From contig CAZBZV010000020.1 of NCBI GenBank assembly GCA_964496505.1, forward strand, positions 1 to 57,520: DNA of 57,520 nt. The letters run 5' to 3'. The DNA is from JAABVY01 sp964496505. GTDB taxonomy: Bacteria; Zixibacteria; MSB-5A5; JAABVY01. Made by a program: the position numbers and the translations under genes. Shown piece after piece: positions 44,031 through 52,284 of the stretch; the stretch's first letter is position 1, and each line of letters begins with the position of its first letter. The notes under the pieces were generated by a model. It was not told the DNA's origin. It saw nothing but the letters and a program-made list of their open reading frames with translations, and searched no databases.

Positions 44031-45436
44031 CAGTGTCTCTTTATCACCTGCTCCACATGCCTGTATTGAATAATGCCGTTATGATCTATGAATGCCAGAA
44101 AGATGCCGTCAGTGTCGGAAACTATCAACTGCGGATCGGAGAACTTTTCCTCTGTTATAAAATGGAATTGATTATCGGCCACATTAAAATACAAAAGCTT
44201 CTTGCCGTCCTCGACAAACAGCAAATAGGCCGCGCCGTTCTGTTCAACCGCAATCGTGTAGAACAACAAATCTCCCTGCGACTTCAAAATCGACTTTGGC
44301 GGCACCTGGGTGCGGATATCCGGATTGAGGCTGACTGTATAAATCATCAGCGCCTTCTCCTCCGGCTCGAATGACACCGCATAAAAATCGCGCGGCATCT
44401 TAACAGTGGGTGGAATCACCGCCGCATCAAAGTCCTTGCTGGAACCCACCAGCTTAATCTGCTCGATATCCGACAAATCCTTCTTGCGGCTGATTGCGGC
44501 GTATATATCCGAGCCCTTGCCGGTGGTCTCGCGGTAGATCAAAAGAAATTCGCCCGACTTGTATACCGAAGCGTCAAGAATATCGGTGCCCTTGCCGACT
44601 CCGATTTCCTTCTGATCCCTCTTTTTGCCCTCAGCATCAAAAATGTGAAAGAGGATTTTGTCATCCAGAGCCTCCGGTATAATCAATTTTCTTTCATAAG
44701 TCTCAACCGAGGCATTAAATGCAGGACGTCCCTTAAGCTCGATCTCCTCACATTTCAACATAAAGCTGTCAGCCTTTAGCTTGCCTCCAGTAAGCTTGCC
44801 GTCTTTAATTCCCAGAAGCCAGGGATTATAATCGTCCTTGTCATAACATGAAAAAGCCAGCCCAAAACTGTCCGCATCAAAACCATCTTTAAGAGGAAGG
44901 TTGTAATCGATCACTGCCGGATTATGGCGGTATCCCAGCATATGCATGACCTTATCCTGATCTTTATATACCTGATGACATCTCCATTTACCCGCCATCC
45001 GATACTGCCACTCGTGATTTAATCCCGATGCCTTGCCCTCAAGAATCGTTATCTCAACAGGCTCCGACATCACAGTATCATCATCGTATTTGAAACTCCC
45101 GGTCAATAAATATTTTCCGGATTCGGCTAAACGCATAAACTGGCTGACATCAAACTCGGCCTTTTCGGGGGATTCCGGGCTCAATGACTGCTCCGGCGGA
45201 TCGATCGGCTCCACAACCATAAATCCCAGGAGCTGCTGGCGAACCGGATCGTTAACCCGTCCGATCTCCTTACCCTTTGAATTGGTGACAATGATTTCGG
45301 TCAGGTCGCTGTTATAGGAAAAATTGGGAATATTGACTACTGAATCGGAGGTATTGACAATAGTCAATGTTACCGGTATCGATTCTCCCGGAAGAAACTC
45401 GTTTTTTTCGACCGCTATTGTTAATGACAGCGCCAT
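44030..45436 (-). CDS. Unknown protein with N-terminal Ig/BsuPI-like domain, downstream of the metzincin
   Basis: Two starts are possible. The ATG at 45436 has an excellent GGGGGAAG 4-7 nt upstream and gives 468 residues with no signal (MALSLTIAVEKNEFLPGESI). The upstream start at 45508 gives 492 residues with a hydrophobic N-terminus (LCLLLFVNQCGG), but a poor lipobox (Gln at -1) and a 29-nt overlap with the metzincin. I prefer 45436. Residues ~1-105 are a beta-sandwich resembling BsuPI-like protease-inhibitor domains or bacterial Ig domains (PVTLTIVNTSDSVVNIP). The rest resembles a propeller-like beta-rich domain with YRETTGKGSDIYAAISRK. It could be cargo, chaperone or protection factor for the metzincin; none is proven. 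Confidence 0.6.
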   Translation of the reverse strand: MALSLTIAVEKNEFLPGESIPVTLTIVNTSDSVVNIPNFSYNSDLTEIIVTNSKGKEIGRVNDPVRQQLLGFMVVEPIDPPEQSLSPESPEKAEFDVSQFMRLAESGKYLLTGSFKYDDDTVMSEPVEITILEGKASGLNHEWQYRMAGKWRCHQVYKDQDKVMHMLGYRHNPAVIDYNLPLKDGFDADSFGLAFSCYDKDDYNPWLLGIKDGKLTGGKLKADSFMLKCEEIELKGRPAFNASVETYERKLIIPEALDDKILFHIFDAEGKKRDQKEIGVGKGTDILDASVYKSGEFLLIYRETTGKGSDIYAAISRKKDLSDIEQIKLVGSSKDFDAAVIPPTVKMPRDFYAVSFEPEEKALMIYTVSLNPDIRTQVPPKSILKSQGDLLFYTIAVEQNGAAYLLFVEDGKKLLYFNVADNQFHFITEEKFSDPQLIVSDTDGIFLAFIDHNGIIQYRHVEQVIKRH

Positions 45437-45479
45437 CTTACTTCCCCCGCATTGATTTACGAACAACAGCAAACATAAA

Positions 45480-48296
45480 CTAATAACTCTGAGGTAAATT
45501 GTATACATTCCATCCCCTTAGTTTCAGGAGACATTTTCCACAGAAATTGGGACGGTAGTTAACCGCCAGTTGATGGAACCTCTGATGCGTGGCTCCCTGT
45601 CCCCGGACATAATTGACATAATCACCGCGGCTGTTTATGGCTGTGCCGTTTAAGGTCAACCCCGCCGGAGGACTTGGGAAAACGAAAAAGTCCAGAGGAT
45701 AACTCATTATGCAATTCATATCATTATGATCGTGATGATCCGTATTAGTACGGAAGTTCGACGGGTCCTCGTAATTGCTGGCATCGCTCATCGTCCCCGT
45801 ACTGGTATTCTCCCAGTGGTAGAGAAATGCATTATGGCCGATTTCATGGGCAAGCAGATAGGCAAAATCCATGTTCAATCTTTCATTCAGGACTATGTCA
45901 AGATAAACCAGCCCGTTGTTGAGGCCGATTGCGTATGTTGAAGCACGGTAATTATTGTCGACCACTGTCTCTGTTGCAGCGCCCTTGTTATTATAAACAG
46001 TGACAGGTTCATGCGGTTGAAAATCGATTGTAACATTACCCTCACGGCACCTCTTGCGAACATTATTAACCGCGATTTTACCCATCGGCTCCATAATCCT
46101 GTCGCAGAAATCTTCCACCGTAGAACGCACAAAACTCCTGTATGCTCTGGCAGTTTCGCCATCATTCTGCTCGCGAAGGTCGAATGCATAAAAGCATCTA
46201 TCCGGCCTATAGTGTACCGTTGCGCGCTCCTCTGCAGTGGTCAAATTGTATTCATCGTAAACCAGATTCTTGTATTCTTCCTCGGAAACAAATTCTTCGA
46301 TCGATTCATTGAAAACGGGACTTTCGAACTCGGTAAATGCATTGGAATACTCATCCAGCCCATTTCTGATTCTGTCATCGAGCGATGGTTCGTCTTCGCC
46401 GGGTGCGGCACGGGTGCCGAACCTGAGAAATGCGGCAACTTTCATCTTACGCCAGTTGGTAATCGCAGCAGATTCTGAGGTTAAGGGTCCATCTTCAGGC
46501 TCGATATTCTCCCGGTTGGGATGATCGGTCAAATCCATTTGAGCCCTGACCTTGAAATTGTCCCCTGCCTGATAAGATGGTATAAAGTAAATCCCGGCCT
46601 GGCCCCGTCCTCTGCCCTGGGTGGGGCATTCCACATAGACAACATTGTTGGAGCTGTCGTCCTGGGATTCCCACGGCTCAAGCGCGTCTCCGATATGCAG
46701 GTACTTCTTGTAATTTTCGCTCGCATCGGCTACACGAATGCCCTCATGATCCTCGGGGCAGTTATCCCCCGTAGCAGTATCCACCTGCTGACGGGCGTTA
46801 TCTATGAACTGCCGGGGCGTATTGGATGCATCCGATGAGGTGATATCAAGATCATCATTCGGGTCGTTTATCGTAAAGTTGATTCGTACATTGCCCACAC
46901 CGTGCGGACAAAAAACCGGCTCGCCGCTTCGGCTCTTTATCATAACTTTGGCCACAATCGGAATCCAGGGACGGTTCAGGACCATCTCCTCCTTATCATG
47001 CCTCGGAAATGAGCGCGGATTAAAACGGCTGTCCCAGAATTCATCGCGGTTGGAATTGTCCCACTCCTGCTCACCATCTTCCACATCCGATTGATACTGG
47101 TAGAAAATATGTGACCAGGTATAGAGCTTGACATTGGCATCTGAATCAAAAAGATCATCCAGCGAGGAAAAGAGTTCTCTCCTCTCAACCTGTTCTGATT
47201 CAAGTACTGCAATCGTATTATCACCCGCCTGGCCGTCCACTACCAGAGGCGTACGGTCGGCGTTCTCATCCTCAGGCCAGGGCACCTGCCAGTGAGCACG
47301 CTGGAAATTTTTTATCGCGCGCTCGGTCATGTCCCCGCTGGTGCCGTCAACCGGCCCCGCCGGATAGCCCAGCTCATTAAGCCGCCACTGAATCCACGCT
47401 GTCGATTGCGGATCGGGCGCATTCTCGAGGTCAATATGCTCTCCCAGTTCGAATTCTATCGAATCATATTCGACCTTGAACTGCCAGTCGGCCTCGGATT
47501 CATCTTCCATAATCCGCTTGTAATTGATCTTTGCATCCGAATCAGAATCCGGGTCTTCATTTTCAGTCGAAATTTTTATTTCAACCGTGTATGGCGCATA
47601 AAGCGGATTGGCATATATCAAATCCTCACCCGGCTGCTGCAACGGCCCCGATTCAGCGGTCGTATTGCCGTACCATCTGAAAGTGCGGATAACATTATGG
47701 GGACGGTCGTCGGCAACTATATCCTCTGAATAGACCAATGCGCCGTCATCGGGATAATTGCTGTCCTCATAATTGGAGGCATAAATCTTCAGCCGCGCGC
47801 CCTGAATCGTACCATGTATATCTATGAAGCGGTACCTGATCTCGAGCTGCTCCTGGTGTGGTGCGAACTGCTCGTCGATTCCCTCAATCACAACTCCCGG
47901 CAGTCCGATCTGCATGGCATTATCCGAGCTTTCATATTCGGTTTCCAAAGACTCTATTACCGCGCTGAAACGGAATATCCTAAAGAGATCGGGGCCAAGA
48001 TGTTCTTTCAAGGCTTCCTCATCGGTTTCTCCATCCAGAGGCGTATAGGCAATCCGCAGACGGTTGGAGCTAATCTGTCCGCTTAAGGTATCCGGCTGAA
48101 CATTCTCGGGATCATCCTCAGCGAAGACGGTGATGCTTACCTCGCTGTTGTCGCTGACATTCTCGGTCTCGATAATGATGTTTATCTCGTCCCCGGGGCT
48201 GACATTTTCGGTGTCGAAATAGGCGCGTGTTATCGCCGCCGGCAGAGTTTCAATATGATCGGTATCGGTTGATCTGCTGATTCGATCAATGCCCAA
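45480..48296 (-). CDS. Putative spike-delivered metzincin metalloprotease with Ig-like and peptidoglycan-binding domains
   Basis: 938 residues with no signal peptide. The TTG start has AGGGA 9 nt upstream. Residues ~33-130 form an Ig-like domain (VSPGDEINIIIETENVSDNSE) that resembles residues 445-532 of the adjacent spike protein. A beta-sandwich region (~135-280) follows, then a peptidoglycan-binding_1 domain (~293-368; WIQWRLNELGYPAGPVDG, TERAIKNFQRAHW). The C-terminal protease has the zinc motif HEIGHNAFLYH (817-827; HExxHxxxxxH) and a Met-turn NCIMSYP (Met864), the metzincin pattern. The lack of a signal peptide, the spike gene 25 nt upstream and the shared domain suggest tail-spike delivery. 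The target is unknown. Confidence 0.8.
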   Translation of the reverse strand: MGIDRISRSTDTDHIETLPAAITRAYFDTENVSPGDEINIIIETENVSDNSEVSITVFAEDDPENVQPDTLSGQISSNRLRIAYTPLDGETDEEALKEHLGPDLFRIFRFSAVIESLETEYESSDNAMQIGLPGVVIEGIDEQFAPHQEQLEIRYRFIDIHGTIQGARLKIYASNYEDSNYPDDGALVYSEDIVADDRPHNVIRTFRWYGNTTAESGPLQQPGEDLIYANPLYAPYTVEIKISTENEDPDSDSDAKINYKRIMEDESEADWQFKVEYDSIEFELGEHIDLENAPDPQSTAWIQWRLNELGYPAGPVDGTSGDMTERAIKNFQRAHWQVPWPEDENADRTPLVVDGQAGDNTIAVLESEQVERRELFSSLDDLFDSDANVKLYTWSHIFYQYQSDVEDGEQEWDNSNRDEFWDSRFNPRSFPRHDKEEMVLNRPWIPIVAKVMIKSRSGEPVFCPHGVGNVRINFTINDPNDDLDITSSDASNTPRQFIDNARQQVDTATGDNCPEDHEGIRVADASENYKKYLHIGDALEPWESQDDSSNNVVYVECPTQGRGRGQAGIYFIPSYQAGDNFKVRAQMDLTDHPNRENIEPEDGPLTSESAAITNWRKMKVAAFLRFGTRAAPGEDEPSLDDRIRNGLDEYSNAFTEFESPVFNESIEEFVSEEEYKNLVYDEYNLTTAEERATVHYRPDRCFYAFDLREQNDGETARAYRSFVRSTVEDFCDRIMEPMGKIAVNNVRKRCREGNVTIDFQPHEPVTVYNNKGAATETVVDNNYRASTYAIGLNNGLVYLDIVLNERLNMDFAYLLAHEIGHNAFLYHWENTSTGTMSDASNYEDPSNFRTNTDHHDHNDMNCIMSYPLDFFVFPSPPAGLTLNGTAINSRGDYVNYVRGQGATHQRFHQLAVNYRPNFCGKCLLKLRGWNVYNLPQSY

Positions 48297-48321
48297 TGCA
48301 ATTATCCCTGTTTAATATATT

Positions 48322-50112
48322 TTAACTAGACTGCTCCAGTGTCGAACCGTCATCCATCCGCACTTTGACATTTCCGACCGGAAGCTCTTCTTCTATTATC
48401 TGACCCTCATCATTGGTAACACCCTCGCGCTGGGAACCGTCCGGCAGAGTAATCACATATCCGGCATTGGCTACCGGGTTGCCGTCAGAATCTGTCAATG
48501 TGGCCTCGAATACATCCACCACAGTTAGGACATCGCTCTTGGTCTCGAGAGAGCCGGACTTGGCCTTGAAGATAAAGCGCGGGCTGGTGCCCTCGTCCTC
48601 TTCCTGGTACTCATAAGTCCAGACCGCTTCCGCCTGCGAATTGGAGTCAACCGTGCCGTCAACCGAGGTAACTGCATCGCCCGATTCCTCTTTGAACAGC
48701 TTGTATATTTCGAAGGTTACGCTGTCGCCCTCGTCATGCGCCGGGCAGTCGACCAGAAGCCTGATTTCATCTCCGCAGTTGACCTGATCTACCTCCCAAT
48801 GTGCATTGGTAAGCTGCTTGAAGATAATCTGGCATTCGCCCTCGGGCAGATTATCCTTGTGAATCTTGCCGTCACTGCCGACCGAGCCGGTATAACGTGT
48901 ACCGTCCGGAGCTATAATCACATATTCCATACCCGCCACCGGTTCCTCGGCCGAATCCTGCAGGGTGACATCCAGGTAATGCTGGTTCTGTTCCTGTTCC
49001 TCTTCGGCCTGCTCTTCGGGCGGGGTCGGAGGACGTCCCAGCGAATTTTTCTTGACCTCGAATTTCGTGGAATAACCCGAGGCCGAGAATATATGCGTGG
49101 CCCGAATCACATAATACGGGCCTGAGAATTTATCTCCCAGTCCTTCTATATCGATCACTGTCCCGGCCTTGATTTCCGGTTCTCCCAGAGCTTTGCCCTC
49201 GCCCGTGACAAAGCTCATCGAAAGTTTGTTGAAATGCGCCTTTGCCAATGAGTCCGCCTCGGCCTGGCTGTGTATCGGCTTGTTGACTTTGAAGCTTTTG
49301 GTTGATCCATGCGCCGCCTCGGCAATTTGGGAAGCGGTCTGGGCCCCGCCCAGCGTGGTGTGCTCATCTCCGCCCCCCGCGCGTCCCACAATCTCCTTTT
49401 TCGACTTGGGATCCCAGCCCCTGACCACAACCTCCGAAACCTGATTGAACGACGACAGCCGAGGTGAGAACGATCCCAGCGACTCGCCCCATTTAAGCAC
49501 CACCCGCTCGGACTGATCCGACTGCGGCCGCCGGAAATGAAGATCGTTGCCGTCGATATACATCTCATACATTATCCTCTGCGCCCGCTCCAGCAAAAAT
49601 TCCAGATTGGCCTGATTGCGCTGGAAGACATAGGGATGAACCTCGGTGGTGGCATCCACATGCGGGGTCAGGCCCATCTCACGCGCGATCTGGTTAGCAA
49701 TATCCGAATCTTTCATCTCCACGAATGACCGGCTCTTCTTCTCACGCGATAGACGGAACGATTTATCATATCCGCGAATCGTCAGATAGGCCGCCCCTCC
49801 GGGCGGATACTCCGGCTCCCAGGAGACAATCTCACAGTCGGCTATGGTGGTCAACTGGCTCTCCTGATAGCCCAACTTGATTTCTATCGACTTGCCGATA
49901 GCCAGATCATCCGAATTCACCAGCTCCAGATCGTAGTCGAAAAAGCGTATCTCGAACATATCCAGTATCTCGAGATTGCTTTCGGCCTTGATGAAGAGCA
50001 CCCTGGACTCGAGCCTCGCATCCAGAGGCTGGCCATCTACTAAAATCTTGAATGACGGCGTCAGGAGCTGATTGTTCTGCTGTTCCTGATCCTGAGTTTG
50101 TGACTGGGGCAT
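48322..50112 (-). CDS. Phage late control gene D / VgrG-like tail spike protein with Ig-like extensions
   Basis: 596 residues. Residues 1-356 match the gpD/VgrG gp27-like fold used in phage tails, extracellular contractile injection systems (Afp8/Pvc8) and T6SS: FKILVDGQPLDARLESRVLF, LTIRGYDKSFRLSREKKSRSF, FLLERAQRIMYEMYIDGNDL and VSEVVVRGWDPKSKKEIVG are recognisable. After a Pro/Glu/Gln linker there are two copies of a small SpaA-like beta-sandwich (378-434 and 534-596; DSxxxPVAxxxYVIxxPDG), separated by an Ig-like domain (445-532). It begins 3 nt after the kinase gene. No tube, sheath, baseplate or ATPase gene is present, so this is an orphan spike here. Confidence 0.82.
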   Translation of the reverse strand: MPQSQTQDQEQQNNQLLTPSFKILVDGQPLDARLESRVLFIKAESNLEILDMFEIRFFDYDLELVNSDDLAIGKSIEIKLGYQESQLTTIADCEIVSWEPEYPPGGAAYLTIRGYDKSFRLSREKKSRSFVEMKDSDIANQIAREMGLTPHVDATTEVHPYVFQRNQANLEFLLERAQRIMYEMYIDGNDLHFRRPQSDQSERVVLKWGESLGSFSPRLSSFNQVSEVVVRGWDPKSKKEIVGRAGGGDEHTTLGGAQTASQIAEAAHGSTKSFKVNKPIHSQAEADSLAKAHFNKLSMSFVTGEGKALGEPEIKAGTVIDIEGLGDKFSGPYYVIRATHIFSASGYSTKFEVKKNSLGRPPTPPEEQAEEEQEQNQHYLDVTLQDSAEEPVAGMEYVIIAPDGTRYTGSVGSDGKIHKDNLPEGECQIIFKQLTNAHWEVDQVNCGDEIRLLVDCPAHDEGDSVTFEIYKLFKEESGDAVTSVDGTVDSNSQAEAVWTYEYQEEDEGTSPRFIFKAKSGSLETKSDVLTVVDVFEATLTDSDGNPVANAGYVITLPDGSQREGVTNDEGQIIEEELPVGNVKVRMDDGSTLEQSS

Positions 50113-50115
50113 ATA

Positions 50116-50817
50116 TTAATCAGCCAGGTATTTTTGTTTCGTAAATTTGGCGTTAATCGCTTTTCTCATGAAAACAACTGCATCCTCAATGTCAATATAA
50201 TTCGTACTGAGGATCAGATCATAATATTCCGAGTCGTCTATATCCCGCTTGAAATTATGTTTGATAAAATCTCTTCGTTCACTGTCGGAAACTTCTATCT
50301 GCCTGCGAGCTTCCTCCTGCGAGAGCTTTTCATACTTCATCAGATTCTGCTCACGGATCGCGCTGGAAGCCACCACACGCATGTGAAAGCCGGTCTGGAT
50401 AGTCAATATGAAATTCGATCCGCGGCCCACAACAACTACACCTCCCAGACGAGAGAGTGTTATAATCGCCCGGTAGAGATGCTTGAAATAATCAGAGGAG
50501 TCCGAATACGGCCCCCTGAAAATTCCTTCCAGCCAGAGTTCGATCTGATTACGGTACTTTTCATCCAGTGATTCAATCAGCCTTCTCCTCATCCCGGAGG
50601 AGTTGACTATATGATCTATAATCTCCTTATGCATCAACTGATAGTCAAGCTCTTCCGCGAGACGGCGAGCCAGGTAGCTCCCACGACTGCCCCGCTTGCG
50701 GGAGACAGTGATAATGGGCGGAGGAAGCTCCCTTTCCGCCTCGCCATTCTCACTCTTTTCCCTTAGCAGCTCCCACTTTCGAATCTGGCGATCCACTATT
50801 TGCTCAATCGATGTCAT
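50116..50817 (-). CDS. Cytidylate kinase-like family protein
   Basis: 233 residues from the ATG at 50817, preceded by GGGAGG at 7 nt; an upstream in-frame start at 50868 lacks a site. The P-loop-like segment ITVSRKRGSRGSYLARRLAEEL and VVVVGRGSNFIL match the cytidylate-kinase-like (AAA/Cytidylate_kin2) family, and DYQLMHKEIIDHI is typical. FIKHNFKRDIDDSEYYDLILST is the lid and C-terminal region. Family members are small-molecule kinases of uncertain substrate. It heads the transcription unit with the spike module; whether the link is functional is unclear. Confidence 0.8.
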   Translation of the reverse strand: MTSIEQIVDRQIRKWELLREKSENGEAERELPPPIITVSRKRGSRGSYLARRLAEELDYQLMHKEIIDHIVNSSGMRRRLIESLDEKYRNQIELWLEGIFRGPYSDSSDYFKHLYRAIITLSRLGGVVVVGRGSNFILTIQTGFHMRVVASSAIREQNLMKYEKLSQEEARRQIEVSDSERRDFIKHNFKRDIDDSEYYDLILSTNYIDIEDAVVFMRKAINAKFTKQKYLAD

Positions 50818-50880
50818 CGCATATCCTCCCTGATTAAAGCTACAATCATGGACCGTCAAATTCAACAAAAAACCCGCGCA

Positions 50881-50918
50881 ATTCCCTTGAAATTGATAAA
50901 AAATGAGATTGAGGGAAT
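50881..50918. repeat. Inverted repeat in the kinase / PEP-CTERM divergent region
   Basis: attccct (50881-50887) and aggggaat-type partner agggaat (50912-50918) form a 7-bp dyad with a 24-nt spacer. It lies about 250-290 bp upstream of the predicted PEP-CTERM transcription start and could be an activator site or the leader of the divergent kinase. Apart from this and the promoter below, nothing else is seen in 50818-51140. Confidence 0.35.
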
Positions 50919-51140
50919 ATTCAAAAAATATTTGATTTATGCAAGATAAATGTTATCCTGAATGCCAAACTGTTCAGTATTCCGACAAAATTGTAAGATA
51001 TACTTAAATCCATACATTGCAACAAATAAGGCCAATTTAGACCATATTCAAATCTTCCCAATGTCGGTTTTTCTTACGATTTTCTAACATTTCAATTTCG
51101 GATAAAATCATAATCTATTGATAATAATACACTTACATTT

Positions 51141-51156
51141 TGGCATGAGGATTGCA
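51141..51156 (+). promoter_or_regulatory. Sigma-54 (RpoN) -24/-12 promoter for the PEP-CTERM gene
   Basis: tggcat-gagga-ttgca fits TGGCAC-N5-TTGCA with exact GG-N10-GC spacing. The predicted start is near 51167, 34 nt before the ATG. In other bacteria PEP-CTERM genes are controlled by the PrsK/PrsR two-component system with RpoN, which agrees with this site. Confidence 0.75.
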
Positions 51157-51200
51157 TATTATAAGCTCGGAGTAATAGCATCTTTGAATTGGAGGGCAAT

Positions 51201-51563
51201 ATGAAGAGAGCTACAATATTACTAACAGCAGCTTTACTGCTCTTGCTTGCCGGGAGCCTTCTGGCAATCCAGACGCCTTCATCATTAATGCGCTTTTCTG
51301 ATCTGTCAAATCAGATTAGTTCTGAAGGAATTAGTGCATATAATGTTGATGGATATCTGTCCGAATCGAATGTTCCGATCAATTTCGATCGTGATACCGA
51401 TTCTGACATCGATAACGGGCTTTCCCGTGATAAGGAAATCAAACTGGATGACAGCAGGTATGCTGATGATGCAAGAACGGTTGTTCCGGTCCCCGAGCCA
51501 ACCAGTCTGCTTTTAATCGGTCTGGGTCTGGCGGGAGTCGGCATTCTGCGACGAAAGAAATAA
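51201..51563 (+). CDS. Short PEP-CTERM sorting-signal protein
   Basis: 120 residues from the ATG at 51201 (GGAGGG 4 nt upstream). Signal peptide 1-22 (LLLAGSLLAIQ). The mature part is short, Asp/Ser-rich and without Cys (DRDTDSDIDNGLSRDKE). The C-terminus is a textbook PEP-CTERM tripartite signal: VPEP, the hydrophobic TSLLLIGLGLAGVGI and the basic LRRKK. Such proteins are cut by exosortase and released or glycosylated as matrix components. No exosortase gene is in the window. It is monocistronic between a sigma-54 promoter and a terminator. Confidence 0.93.
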   Translation: MKRATILLTAALLLLLAGSLLAIQTPSSLMRFSDLSNQISSEGISAYNVDGYLSESNVPINFDRDTDSDIDNGLSRDKEIKLDDSRYADDARTVVPVPEPTSLLLIGLGLAGVGILRRKK

Positions 51564-51584
51564 GAAATGCTTTCGACAAATTAA

Positions 51585-51614
51585 AAGGCAGCTTTGTTAA
51601 AAGCTGCCTTTTTT
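51585..51614 (+). terminator. Rho-independent terminator after the PEP-CTERM gene
   Basis: aaggcagctt (51585-51594) pairs with aagctgcctt (51601-51610) around a short loop and runs into tttttt. It starts 22 nt after the stop. Confidence 0.92.
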
Positions 51615-51621
51615 GTTTTCC

Positions 51622-51880
51622 TGCCGCAATTGGCAGTCAGGAACGGATTCCTGACTGCGCACTTAGAAAGAGCAAAATCCAAGCGGAGTGAAGTGATTCT
51701 GCCTATCGATCTGTTTGATAAAAAGATTGGCAAAACCACTCCGCTCATCAGAGGCCGGCTTCGTGACCTGCCACAAAGGAAAAATGGAATGGGTGGCCTG
51801 CTCAAACTTTTGTTTGGGCAGGTACATTAGATAAGAACACGCCCAAATGAATTTGGGCATGCCACCCGATATATGAGATT
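51622..51880. repeat. Intergenic palindromes right of the PEP-CTERM gene
   Basis: No gene is convincing. gcagtcaggaa..ttcctgactgc (~51630), cctgctcaaac-tttt-gtttgggcagg (~51799) and gcccaaat-ga-atttgggc (~51842, followed by atgccaccc) are seen. The last belongs to the family also found at ~41080 and ~56878 beside the phrase gggtggcatgcccaaa. Confidence 0.7.
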
Positions 51881-51929
51881 TTGGATGTCCCATCCGCTTC
51901 AGCAGTGGCTTTCTGTTCTCATAACACAT

Positions 51930-52256
51930 ATTCGTGCGCGGCGTATGTCCTCATGCACCGCAAGATTCTGGGCGCACCGGGAGGTGCGTCGAAGATCAGG
52001 CTCCCGACTGGCNNNNNNNNNNNNNNNNNNNNNNNNNNNNNNNNNNNNNNNNNNNNNNNNNNNNNNNNNNNNNNNNNNNNNNNNNNNNNNNNNNNNNNNN
52101 NNNNNNNNNNNNGGGCGCACCGGGAGGTGCGTCGAAGATCAGGCTCCCGACTGGCCCAGCACAATATTCGTGCGCGGCGTATGTCCTCATGCGCCGCAAG
52201 ATTCTGGGCGCACCGGGAGGTGCGTCGAAGATCAGGCTCCCGACTGGCCCAGCACA
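51930..52256 (+). repeat. 93-bp tandem repeat, interrupted by an assembly gap
   Basis: Unit of 93 bp (aggctcccga recurs at 52141 and 52234); one copy left of the gap and nearly two right of it are almost identical. Each unit contains the hairpins ggcgtatg-tcct-catgcgcc and gcgcacc-ggga-ggtgcgt. The true copy number is unknown because the gap lies inside the array. 93 is a multiple of three, so several frames stay open on both strands; the implied 31-residue periodic peptides have no start signal and are probably not real. Confidence 0.85.
52013..52112. other. Assembly gap of 100 N inside the tandem repeat
   Basis: Exactly 100 N, the placeholder size for gaps of unknown length. The repeats on both sides explain why the assembly broke here. 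Order and distance across the gap rely on scaffolding. Confidence 0.95.
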
Positions 52257-52284
52257 ATATAGGATATAACATTAAAGCCTGATC

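Noticed and set aside
51016..51034. Possible minus-strand sigma-54 promoter for the kinase gene
   Set aside because: The GC and CC dinucleotides are separated by 11 instead of 10 bases, and the site is ~200 bp from the start.
51930..52256. Tandem array considered as a CRISPR array or a periodic 31-residue protein
   Set aside because: Units are near-identical head to tail with no variable spacers, and no frame has a start signal; 93 divisible by three explains the open frames.
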